Shown: positions 1 to 6,220 of the stretch, one piece after another
Layout: each line of letters begins with the position of its first letter
How positions within the stretch are numbered: position 1 is the stretch's first letter
Assembly: GCA_021808875.1 (NCBI GenBank)
Contig: JAKBAU010000141.1
Coordinates: 1-8,667 of the forward strand
Length of the DNA: 8,667 nt
Reading direction: 5' to 3'
Source of the DNA: Pseudomonadota bacterium
Lineage (GTDB): Bacteria; Pseudomonadota; Alphaproteobacteria; Micropepsales; Micropepsaceae
Notes under the pieces: generated by a model
The model's database searches: none
Seen by the model: only the letters and a program-made list of their open reading frames with translations
Told to the model about the DNA's origin: nothing
Position numbers and translations under genes: made by a program

Positions 1-134
1 AGACCCAGCCGGTGAACCTTGCCAATTACGGCGTTTCGGGTCACCCCGCCCAATACCCGCGCAATCTGACTGGCCGAAAGCCCCTCGGTCCATAACGACC
101 GAAGCTGCTCGACCCGCTCGTCTGTCCACCCCAT
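1..134 (-). CDS. gcrA: GcrA cell-cycle regulator, N-terminal part (runs off left edge)
   Basis: Only the first 44 codons and two bases are present. The protein begins MGWTDERVEQLRSLW and continues through a helix-turn-helix (about residues 19-40) to RNAVIGKVHRLGL, the signature of the GcrA N-terminal DNA-binding domain. In Caulobacter, GcrA is a transcription factor that works with sigma70 RNA polymerase and responds to CcrM methylation at GANTC sites; that role is family knowledge, not visible here. The ATG at 134-132 is supported by an AGGGAGG ribosome site (complement of 141-147) six bases upstream. The gene is divergent from argD across 316 bases. The family is usually about 160-180 residues, so most of the gene lies outside the window. 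Confidence 0.93.
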   Translation of the reverse strand, partial: MGWTDERVEQLRSLWTEGLSASQIARVLGGVTRNAVIGKVHRLG

Positions 135-215
135 GCTGCGCCTCCCTGGCTCTGCCACAAGATATGGTGCACACTACGATGCGCTTAACAAGGAATACCC
201 GTTAACCCCAATAGC

Positions 216-234
216 TTGTCCACAATAACGATTC
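216..234. promoter_or_regulatory. DnaA-box-like 9-mer plus GANTC site upstream of gcrA
   Basis: TTGTCCACA at 216-224 differs at one base from the DnaA box TTATCCACA. GATTC at 230-234 is a GANTC site, the target of the CcrM adenine methyltransferase. Both lie 80-100 bases upstream of the gcrA start and only five bases apart. In Caulobacter, gcrA transcription is activated by DnaA, so a DnaA site here would fit. These are short motifs that can arise by chance, and I could not identify convincing -35/-10 hexamers. The same bases lie at or just before the left end of the structured RNA described at 229-372. Confidence 0.35.
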
Positions 235-372
235 TGTGGGAACCCCACCCAATGCAGCAGGTTTTGTAAACCCAGGGGGGCAGCGTTCGGGCTGGCCTTC
301 CCGACTGGGAAGGTCATAGGTGGGAACTTTGCAGCTGAATTGGTGAAATCCGTTGCGCCGCCACAGCGATCG
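229..372 (+). ncRNA. Candidate structured RNA, 6S-like long bulged hairpin
   Basis: The segment folds on itself as one long irregular hairpin. From outside inwards the pairs are 229-232 with 369-372, 234-239 with 361-366 (CTGTGG/CCACAG), 246-253 with 339-345 (one bulged C), 255-258 with 334-337 (CAGC/GCTG), 271-274 with 321-324 (CCCA/TGGG), and an apical stem 293-302 with 307-316 closed by a GACT loop. An internal bubble (259-270 against 325-333) lies between the closing and apical arms, as in 6S RNA, the regulator that binds RNA polymerase holoenzyme. A G-U pair in the apical stem (295 with 314) would be a C-A mismatch on the other strand, favouring plus-strand transcription. A terminator-like hairpin follows at 386. 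No promoter was recognised, and the 6S identity is inference from shape; a structured argD leader is the main alternative. Confidence 0.42.
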
Positions 373-385
373 GAGCGATAAGCGC

Positions 386-417
386 AAAGCCGGGCCATGT
401 GCCCGGCTTTGTCGTTT
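386..417 (+). terminator. Terminator-like hairpin before argD
   Basis: AAAGCCGGGC (386-395) and GCCCGGCTTT (401-410) form a perfect 10-bp stem around the five-base loop CATGT. The sequence GTCGTTT follows, giving only an interrupted run of T. GCGC at 382-385 can also pair with GCGC at 418-421. It would end the candidate RNA at 229-372. It leaves only 40 bases before the argD start, too few for a full argD promoter, so argD transcription probably passes through it, either by read-through or under attenuation. Confidence 0.55.
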
Positions 418-450
418 GCGCCAACAGATGAGACATGAAGGAGAACTGCT

Positions 451-1629
451 TTGTTTCCGTATCTGCTGCCAACCTATAGTCGGGCGGACCTTGCATTCGT
501 CCGCGGCGAGGGCCCTTACCTCTTCGCCGAGGACGGTAGCCGATATCTCGATTTCGCAGCAGGGATTGCCGTCAATGCGCTGGGCCATGCCCATCCCCAT
601 CTGGTCGCCGCGCTCTGCGACCAGGCTGGCAAGCTCTGGCATACCTCCAATCTCTATCGGGTACCCGGCCAGGAGAAACTGGCACGTCGCCTGGTTGAAA
701 ACAGCTTTGCCGACACAGTGTTTTTCACCAATTCCGGGGTGGAAGCGATTGAATGCTCCGTCAAGATGGCGCGGCGCCATCACTTCGTGAACGGTGCGCC
801 GGAGCGCTTTCGGATTGTCAGTTTTGAAGGGGCCTTTCATGGTCGTACCCTTGCCGGCATTGCCGCGGGCGGCCAGGCCAAATATCTCGAAGGCTTTGGC
901 CCCAAGGTTGAGGGCTTTGACCAGATCGCCGTCGGTGACATGGCCGCGCTCAAGGCTCTCGATACCGCGCAGACTGCGGCACTGCTGATTGAGCCGGTTC
1001 AGGGTGAGGGGGGGCTTCGGACCGTTCCGGCCGAGTTTCTCCGTCATCTGCGCCGCCTGTGCGATGACACCGGAATGCTGCTCATCTTCGATGAAGTCCA
1101 GACCGGCGTAGGGCGCACGGGCAAGCTCTTCGCCTATGAATGGACGGACATCACACCGGATATCATGGCCATTGCCAAAGGCATTGGTGGCGGTTTTCCG
1201 GTCGGCGCCTGCCTGGCAAAGGCGGAGGCGGCCGACGGCATGACCGCTGGCGTGCACGGCAGCACGTTTGCCGGCAATCCGCTGGCGATGGCGGTCGGCA
1301 ATGCCGTGCTCGACATCGTGCTTGAGGACGGCTTTTTGGAGCATGTGCGCAGTATTGCCTCCTATACCCGCCAGCAGCTTGCCGGCTTGATGGAGACCCA
1401 TCCCAAGGTGTTCGCGGAATTGCGTGGTGAAGGTCTGATGATCGGACTGAAGCTCAAATTGCCCAATACCGAATTCGTTGCGACTTTGCGCAGGCATCAT
1501 ATGCTGAGCGTCGGCGCGGGGGATAATGTGGTACGCCTGTTGCCGCCACTGACCATTACCGAAGAGCAGGTGCGAGAGGCGATCGCGGCGCTTGAGGCCG
1601 CCGCCAGTGACATGGAGAGCCAGGCGTGA
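451..1629 (+). CDS. argD: Acetylornithine aminotransferase (PLP enzyme)
   Basis: The 392-residue product is a class-III aminotransferase of normal ArgD length. ArgD converts N-acetylglutamate semialdehyde to N-acetylornithine using glutamate and pyridoxal phosphate, in the cytoplasmic arginine pathway; many also serve in lysine synthesis. Visible signatures are NSGVEA (94-99), FHGRT (129-133), the PLP-binding [11 protein letters not shown] (214-224), the Schiff-base lysine K243 in AIAKGIGGG, and HGSTFAGNP (269-277). The start is TTG at 451: GAAGGAG (437-443) sits seven bases upstream, and an in-frame stop at 436-438 excludes anything earlier. The stop overlaps the argF start by four bases (GTGA), indicating translational coupling. 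The related class-III aminotransferases AstC and GabT are less likely because of the argF linkage. Confidence 0.95.
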   Translation: MFPYLLPTYSRADLAFVRGEGPYLFAEDGSRYLDFAAGIAVNALGHAHPHLVAALCDQAGKLWHTSNLYRVPGQEKLARRLVENSFADTVFFTNSGVEAIECSVKMARRHHFVNGAPERFRIVSFEGAFHGRTLAGIAAGGQAKYLEGFGPKVEGFDQIAVGDMAALKALDTAQTAALLIEPVQGEGGLRTVPAEFLRHLRRLCDDTGMLLIFDEVQTGVGRTGKLFAYEWTDITPDIMAIAKGIGGGFPVGACLAKAEAADGMTAGVHGSTFAGNPLAMAVGNAVLDIVLEDGFLEHVRSIASYTRQQLAGLMETHPKVFAELRGEGLMIGLKLKLPNTEFVATLRRHHMLSVGAGDNVVRLLPPLTITEEQVREAIAALEAAASDMESQA

Positions 1630-2573
1630 ACGCGCTGACCCGCACGGCCGAGGGGCCGAAGCATTTTTTGGATCTGTCGGACTTTGACGTCGAGAGCCTG
1701 CGGGCAATTCTCGATGATGCGCGCGCACGCAAAGCGGCACGGGCGGGACTGCCGAAGGGTGCCTTAGATCCCCACGCACCACTCGCTGGACGCATTCTCG
1801 CGCTTATTTTCGACAAGCAGTCCACGCGAACCCGCATCTCCTTTGATGTCGGCATGCGTCAGCTGGGCGGAACCACAATCATGCTCTCGGGCAAGGACAT
1901 GCAGCTGGCACGCGAGGAGACCATCGCTGATACTGCGCGGGTGCTCTCCCGGTACGTCGACGCCGTGATGATCCGGCTGCTTGATCACGAGATGGTCCGC
2001 GAACTGGCAGAGCATGCGAGCGTGCCGGTGATCAACGGACTGACGCGGATCTCCCATCCCTGTCAGGTCATGGCGGATGTGATGACGTTTGAAGAGCATC
2101 GTGGCCCGATCAAGGGTGCCACCATTGCCTGGAGCGGGGATGCAAACAACGTGCTGACCTCGTGGGTGCATGCTGCGGCCCGCTTTGGATTAAAGCTGCG
2201 GGTCGCTTCTCCCAAAGAGCTGAGTGCCAAAGAGGCGTTACGTGCCTGGGCGGCTGGCGCCGGTGCCGACGTGGAATTTGGCGATGATCCGGACAAAGCG
2301 GTCACGGGCGCCGATTGTGTCGTCTCTGACGCCTGGGTGTCGATGGGCGATGCGGACATGACCAAGCGTCACAACTTGCTCAAGGCCTATCAGGTTAATG
2401 CCAGGCTAATGGCTAAGGCCGACAAGGATGCGATTTTCATGCACTGCCTGCCGGCACATCGCGGCGAAGAGGTTACCGATGAGGTGATCGATGGTCCGCA
2501 AAGTGTGGTCTTCGATGAAGCCGAGAACCGCTTGCATGCGCAGAAGTCCATTTTGGTCTGGTGCCTGAGTTGA
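1626..2573 (+). CDS. argF: Ornithine carbamoyltransferase
   Basis: The 315-residue cytoplasmic enzyme makes citrulline from ornithine and carbamoyl phosphate. It shows the carbamoyl-phosphate loop STRTR (66-70), HPCQ (144-147), the ornithine-binding SDAWVSMG (234-241) and the catalytic [11 protein letters not shown] (273-283). Length and motifs are those of a complete, anabolic-type enzyme. It starts with GTG at 1626, inside the argD stop region, so it is almost certainly co-translated with argD. The next gene, hslO, begins 88 bases downstream. A catabolic ArcB role is unlikely because no arcA or arcC is nearby and the partner is argD. Confidence 0.96.
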   Translation: MNALTRTAEGPKHFLDLSDFDVESLRAILDDARARKAARAGLPKGALDPHAPLAGRILALIFDKQSTRTRISFDVGMRQLGGTTIMLSGKDMQLAREETIADTARVLSRYVDAVMIRLLDHEMVRELAEHASVPVINGLTRISHPCQVMADVMTFEEHRGPIKGATIAWSGDANNVLTSWVHAAARFGLKLRVASPKELSAKEALRAWAAGAGADVEFGDDPDKAVTGADCVVSDAWVSMGDADMTKRHNLLKAYQVNARLMAKADKDAIFMHCLPAHRGEEVTDEVIDGPQSVVFDEAENRLHAQKSILVWCLS

Positions 2574-2581
2574 AAGGCCAA

Positions 2582-2595
2582 ACGCCTTCGGGCGT
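2582..2595 (+). other. UUCG-loop hairpin between argF and hslO
   Basis: ACGCC (2582-2586) and GGCGT (2591-2595) pair around TTCG, the unusually stable C(UUCG)G tetraloop. An outer GCC/GGC pairing (2577-2579 with 2598-2600) extends it across a small internal loop. It lies nine bases after the argF stop. No T-run follows, so it is not a standard intrinsic terminator; it may protect the 3' end of the argDF message or reduce read-through into hslO. Confidence 0.4.
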
Positions 2596-2661
2596 CAGGC
2601 TGATCGCGCCCGGGCCGCTCAGCTTGAATTGGGCCGTGGGCTCGCCATATAGCACTTTGTC

Positions 2662-3588
2662 ATGACCCAGACCCCGTACCGGCCGGCTCCGGCCGCGGAT
2701 TTTATGCTTTCCTTTGACCTTGCCAATGCCGGCGTGCGCGGCCGTCTTGTGCGCCTGTCCGGGGTTTCCGCGCGGGCGCTCTCAGCCCATGCCTTGCCCG
2801 ATGCAGCCAATCGCACACTGGGAGAGACTCTGGCGTTGTCGGCGCTGCTCGGCTCAAGCCTCAAGCTTGATGGACGGCTGACAGTACAAACGCAGTCCGA
2901 TGGTCCGCTTGATCTGGTCGCTGCTGACTATTACGGCGCCGAGCCCGGCGTGCGCGCCGCCGGGGTGCGCGCCTATGCCCGTCTCGATAGGGCGCGGTTC
3001 GACGCGCTAAACGGGAGCATGCCGGATTTTGCCCAGCAGGCCGGTCGGGGTGCCCTCGCGATTACCATCGAGCCGCGACGAGACGGCAAGACCTACCAGG
3101 GTATTGTGATGCTCGAGCCGTCTGGCATTGCCCAAAGTGCCGAGAACTATTTCGCCCAGTCAGAGCAGTTGGCAACGCGCATCCGTCTGGCAGCTGTACC
3201 CGTGCTTGAACCGGGAAGGCCGGTGCATTGGCGTGCAGCCGGGCTCCTCCTGCAGGCCATACCCGAGAAGCGTCAAACTGAGGATGACTGGCTGCGGTTG
3301 GGTATGATTTTGGACACACTCGAGGATTTCGAACTCATCGACGTGGAGCTGTCTGCCGAAAGCCTGCTGTGGCGCCTGTTCAACGAGGACGAAGTGCGTG
3401 TGCATCCCTCCGAGTCGATCGAGTTTCGCTGCGATTGCCAGACCGAGCGCATCATCTCGGTGCTGCGCGCTTATGAGTCGGGTGAGCGTGATGGTCTTGC
3501 CGACGCAGACGGGATCATCCGTGCCAAATGCGAGTTTTGTGCACGGGTGCATGAGGTTCACCCGCATGATTTGCAAGACCTGATCTGA
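2662..3588 (+). CDS. hslO: Hsp33 redox-regulated molecular chaperone
   Basis: The 308-residue product matches Hsp33, a cytoplasmic holdase switched on by oxidative unfolding. The C-terminal redox switch is intact: C257-x-C259, then 30 residues, then C290-x-x-C293, which bind zinc when reduced. The N-terminal substrate-binding domain spans roughly residues 13-185, including the QSDGPLDLVAADY stretch. The ATG at 2662 is preceded by an in-frame TAG at 2650-2652, so no longer form is possible; the next Met is residue 15. I see no clear ribosome site in front of the ATG. It follows argF after 88 bases and may be read from the arginine operon or from a weak promoter of its own. Its end is three bases from the end of the convergent DUF2189 gene. 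Confidence 0.95.
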   Translation: MTQTPYRPAPAADFMLSFDLANAGVRGRLVRLSGVSARALSAHALPDAANRTLGETLALSALLGSSLKLDGRLTVQTQSDGPLDLVAADYYGAEPGVRAAGVRAYARLDRARFDALNGSMPDFAQQAGRGALAITIEPRRDGKTYQGIVMLEPSGIAQSAENYFAQSEQLATRIRLAAVPVLEPGRPVHWRAAGLLLQAIPEKRQTEDDWLRLGMILDTLEDFELIDVELSAESLLWRLFNEDEVRVHPSESIEFRCDCQTERIISVLRAYESGERDGLADADGIIRAKCEFCARVHEVHPHDLQDLI

Positions 3589-3591
3589 CGC

Positions 3592-4464
3592 TTACCCGGT
3601 CAGTCGCCGATAAAGGTGCCAGGTTCCGTGACCGAGAACCGGCAGCACCACAACCAGCCCGAGAAAGAAGGGCAGGGTACCAAGGATCAGCGAGCCCGCC
3701 ACAGTGAGGCCCCACAGCGCCAACGGCACTGGATTGAGCGCTACGGCGCGGAACGATGCGACGAGGGCGTTTTCCAATCCGATGCGACCATTATCGATCA
3801 GCATGGGAAAGGATAAGACGCCAAGACAGAGCGCGAGCAGGGCAAAGAGAAAGCCAACGCCGCAGCCGATGCCGATGAGCGCATAACCGCTGGGTGTCGT
3901 GAACACTGCCGTGACAAAGCGTTGCGCGCTATCAGCCGTAGCGGGGTTCATGGTCAGACGAAAGATGAGATAGGCCGCAGCGAGCCAGACAAGAAACTCG
4001 AAGATGAGGAGTGTGCCGAGGATCACAATGGCGGTAAAACCCTCTTCGCGGGTCACCGCAAAGGCGTTGGTCCAGCTCTCCGGGGCGCCCTGCTCGCGCC
4101 GTTTGCTCATCTCATAAAGCCCGACCCCAAAGAGCGGGCCGAGAATGGCAAAGCCGCTCGCCAGGGGAAACAGCATGGGCAGAAGCCCCTGCCCCAGGGT
4201 CAGTCGGGCGATCACCAGTCCTGCCACAACATAAACCAAGCAAAGCACCACAACGTCAGTACGATAGGCAGCAAAATCCTCGCAGCCCTTCCTCAGCGCG
4301 ACAAAGAGATCGGTGACGGTGATCTTGTGGATGACTGGAGCGGTGACATGGGCGTGCACCTGCTCGCCTTGCAGTGCGTTGAGGGCGGTACCAAAATTAC
4401 GGCCCATCTGCACCAGAGCGGCGCCACTCCATTCGATGGGATTGCGGATGTGTGAAACGCTCAT
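3592..4464 (-). CDS. DUF2189-family multi-pass inner-membrane protein
   Basis: The 290-residue protein has a roughly 65-residue soluble N-terminus, then about six hydrophobic segments (near residues 70-88, 93-117, 143-168, 193-217, 243-262 and 260-280) and a short basic tail ending HLYRRLTG. The late SFPMLIDN and the terminal GHGTWHLYRR resemble DUF2189 membrane proteins as I recall them; their function is unknown. A frame open as far as 4662 exists, but I chose the ATG at 4464 because GGGAGG (complement of 4471-4476) lies six bases upstream and the first 66 residues of the longer version look non-coding. The gene is divergent from the CYP153 gene, sharing a 212-bp intergenic region, and convergent with hslO, three bases apart. 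Confidence 0.82.
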   Translation of the reverse strand: MSVSHIRNPIEWSGAALVQMGRNFGTALNALQGEQVHAHVTAPVIHKITVTDLFVALRKGCEDFAAYRTDVVVLCLVYVVAGLVIARLTLGQGLLPMLFPLASGFAILGPLFGVGLYEMSKRREQGAPESWTNAFAVTREEGFTAIVILGTLLIFEFLVWLAAAYLIFRLTMNPATADSAQRFVTAVFTTPSGYALIGIGCGVGFLFALLALCLGVLSFPMLIDNGRIGLENALVASFRAVALNPVPLALWGLTVAGSLILGTLPFFLGLVVVLPVLGHGTWHLYRRLTG

Positions 4465-4624
4465 GAGCGGCCTCCCGACTATTCGGCCTGGCCCGCCTGG
4501 GTAGCGGAGCAGCCCGCGCACCTTCGATATCGTCCAGCCTATACCTATTTTGTTGCAGTACCAGCCGGTCGAACTGCAAACACGTCTTGTTGCGGCGCAA
4601 AATGGACTGGCGATTGGCAAGCTG

Positions 4625-4655
4625 CCGATACCATGACATTCTGTCATGGTATCGG
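4625..4655. promoter_or_regulatory. Perfect 14-bp inverted repeat upstream of CYP153, likely operator
   Basis: CCGATACCATGACA (4625-4638) and TGTCATGGTATCGG (4642-4655) are exact reverse complements separated by TTC. The palindrome ends ten bases before the GAGGAGG ribosome site of the P450 gene. Such size and symmetry are typical of sites for dimeric repressors such as TetR-family proteins, and a possible -35 (TTGGCA, 4614-4619) would place the -10 inside it. Alternatively it is a stable 5'-leader hairpin in the P450 mRNA. No regulator gene is adjacent. The rest of the 4465-4676 gap shows nothing I can identify. Confidence 0.6.
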
Positions 4656-4676
4656 TTCCCATAGAGGAGGTTCGTG

Positions 4677-5924
4677 ATGAGCAGTGTCGCGCGTTCGCTT
4701 GAGGAACAGTCCGTTCAGGATGCCTGGGGCATGCCGCTCGAGAAGATCAATGTTGCGGACGCACTGCTGTTCAAGAACGACGCGATGTGGCCTTATTTCG
4801 AGCGGCTACGTAAGGAGGACCCGGTACATTACTGCCCTGAACACGAGTTTGGTCCCTACTGGTCGATCACCAAGTACAACGACATCATGAAGGTGGACAG
4901 CAACCATCAGGTGTTTTCCTCCGAGCCTGCGATCACCATTGTCGATCCCATGGACGACTTTAAGCTGCCCATGTTCATCGCGATGGACCCGCCCAAGCAC
5001 GATGCCCAGCGCAAAGTTGTGACGCCGGCGGTCTCGCCCATGAATCTGGAACGCCTGGAACCAGTCATTCGGGAGCGCGCCGGCCGCATTCTGGATTCGC
5101 TGCCACGCGGTGAAGAGTTCGACTGGGTGGACAAGGTCTCAATCGAGCTCACCACGATGACGCTGGCGACGCTGTTCGATTTTCCCTGGGAGCAACGGCG
5201 CAAGCTGACCTATTGGTCGGACATTGCAACGGCCAATCCCAAGTCATCGAGTTTTATCAGCCATGAGCATCGCCGGGCCCAGCTGATGGAATGCGTTGAT
5301 TATTTCACGCACTTGTGGAATGAGCGTGTCAATGCCGAACCCAAAAGCGATCTGATTTCCATGCTGGCCCATGGCGAATCAACCCGCAACATGGATCGCA
5401 TGGAATATCTGGGAAACCTCGTGCTTTTGATCGTTGGCGGCAATGATACAACCCGCAACACGATTACCGGCAGCGTGCTCGCACTCAATCAGAACCCGGA
5501 TCAATATGCCAAGCTGCGCGCCAATCCTGATCTGATCCCCTCGATGGTGTCGGAAACCATTCGCTGGCAGACCCCGCTCGCCCATATGCGGCGAAGCGCC
5601 ACCCAGGACATCGAATTTGGTGGCAAGCTGATCCGCAAGGGAGACAAGGTGGTGATGTGGTATGTCTCAGGCAACCGCGATGAGGAAGTGATCGAAAATC
5701 CCAATGCCTACATCATCGACCGCCCGCGTCCGCGACAACATTTGTCCTTCGGCTTCGGTATTCACCGTTGCGTAGGAAATCGGCTTGCCGAACTGCAGTT
5801 GCGTGTGATCTGGGAAGAAATCATGGCGCGCTTCCCGCGGGTCGAAGTGGTCGGCGAGCCTGTGCGTGTCGCCTCCAGCTTTGTCAAAGGCTACGAGCAC
5901 CTGCCGGTACGTATTCCAAACTAG
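4677..5924 (+). CDS. CYP153-family cytochrome P450 (alkane/fatty-acid terminal hydroxylase)
   Basis: The 415-residue soluble P450 closely resembles bacterial CYP153A enzymes as I remember them, e.g. LPMFIAMDPPKHD, FDWV..VSIELTT, ATLFDFPW and HLSFGFGIHRCVGNRLAELQL. These monooxygenases put a hydroxyl on the terminal carbon of medium-chain alkanes or fatty acids, using electrons from a ferredoxin and its reductase. The key P450 elements are present: the oxygen-binding I-helix GGNDTT (254-259), ExxR (E293-R296), and the haem-thiolate loop FGFGIHRCVG (358-367) with ligand C365. I prefer ATG 4677 to the in-frame GTG at 4674 because GGAGG (4666-4670) is six bases from the ATG but only three from the GTG. 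No redox-partner gene is adjacent. Substrate preference within CYP153 cannot be read from sequence. Confidence 0.93.
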   Translation: MSSVARSLEEQSVQDAWGMPLEKINVADALLFKNDAMWPYFERLRKEDPVHYCPEHEFGPYWSITKYNDIMKVDSNHQVFSSEPAITIVDPMDDFKLPMFIAMDPPKHDAQRKVVTPAVSPMNLERLEPVIRERAGRILDSLPRGEEFDWVDKVSIELTTMTLATLFDFPWEQRRKLTYWSDIATANPKSSSFISHEHRRAQLMECVDYFTHLWNERVNAEPKSDLISMLAHGESTRNMDRMEYLGNLVLLIVGGNDTTRNTITGSVLALNQNPDQYAKLRANPDLIPSMVSETIRWQTPLAHMRRSATQDIEFGGKLIRKGDKVVMWYVSGNRDEEVIENPNAYIIDRPRPRQHLSFGFGIHRCVGNRLAELQLRVIWEEIMARFPRVEVVGEPVRVASSFVKGYEHLPVRIPN

Positions 5925-5939
5925 GGCGTGGGAATTTCC

Positions 5940-6021
5940 GCCTGCCGTGGGCCGGAGGCGCCTGAGGCCGGGGCCATCGTCTTTGGGCTCAAGCCCGGCG
6001 CGGTCCTGGCCCGCGGCAGGC
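5940..6021 (+). other. Large stem-loop after the CYP153 gene
   Basis: A 13-bp stem (5941-5953 with 6008-6020, one G-U pair) is extended by 5940-6021, by GGA/TCC (5954-5956 with 6004-6006) and by GCGCC/GGCGC (5958-5962 with 5997-6001), about 22 pairs in all. The tip holds a smaller GGGC-TCAA-GCCC hairpin (5985-5996). It begins 16 bases after the P450 stop. The pairing 5948-6013 is U-G on the plus-strand RNA but A-C on the other, favouring a plus-strand transcript. No T-run follows, so it is not an obvious intrinsic terminator. It may stabilise the P450 message or be a dispersed intergenic palindrome. Confidence 0.5.
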
Positions 6022-6102
6022 ACGAGGTATCTTGAGTAATTCGCATTTCTGCCCTTCTGTCGCCGAAAAGCCTTGCCAAAATCTCCCATGAGATGTGCCT
6101 AT

Positions 6103-6142
6103 CCCGAGCTGTGGTCGGGGCTGCCTCCGTCCGCAGCTTGGG
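6103..6142 (+). other. Stem-loop in the dedA leader region
   Basis: CCCGAGCTG (6103-6111) pairs with CAGCTTGGG (6134-6142) through one G-U pair. The stem continues with a U-G pair (6112/6133), GG/CC (6113-6114 with 6131-6132), a U-U mismatch and CGG/CCG (6116-6118 with 6127-6129), closing an eight-base loop. Both wobble pairs are valid only in plus-strand RNA. It lies ten bases before an AGGAGG ribosome-site sequence at 6153-6158. No T-run follows. Its role is unknown. Confidence 0.45.
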
Positions 6143-6163
6143 CTATGGTGTCAGGAGGCCGCA

Positions 6164-6220
6164 ATGATCCTTGCCCTTAGTCCCCTAAAGCTGCCCAGAG
6201 GAGCCCTTCCTGTTGTTTAA
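6164..6220 (+). CDS. Possible 18-residue leader peptide overlapping dedA start
   Basis: An ATG at 6164 stands five bases after a perfect AGGAGG (6153-6158) and opens an 18-codon frame, MILALSPLKLPRGALPVV, ending in TAA at 6218-6220. It overlaps the first eight bases of dedA in another frame. The ribosome site is stronger than the one directly ahead of dedA, so translation of this frame could couple to dedA. The peptide resembles nothing I know, and the frame may simply be chance. Confidence 0.25.
   Translation: MILALSPLKLPRGALPVV

Noticed and set aside
185..205. Two TTAA motifs upstream of gcrA considered as a CtrA box
   Set aside because: The spacing is 13 bases rather than the seven of the TTAA-N7-TTAA consensus.
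343..381. 12-codon GTG frame with two arginine codons as an arginine attenuator leader
   Set aside because: There is no ribosome site and only two non-adjacent Arg codons, so it falls short of a classic attenuation peptide.
202..1782. 526-codon open frame on the minus strand opposite argD
   Set aside because: It lies antisense to a well-supported argD with all catalytic motifs, has no recognisable domain, and is the type of long shadow frame common in GC-rich DNA.
3922..4455. 177-codon plus-strand frame opposite the DUF2189 gene
   Set aside because: The composition is polar and unstructured, there is no ribosome site, and the minus-strand frame encodes a coherent membrane protein.
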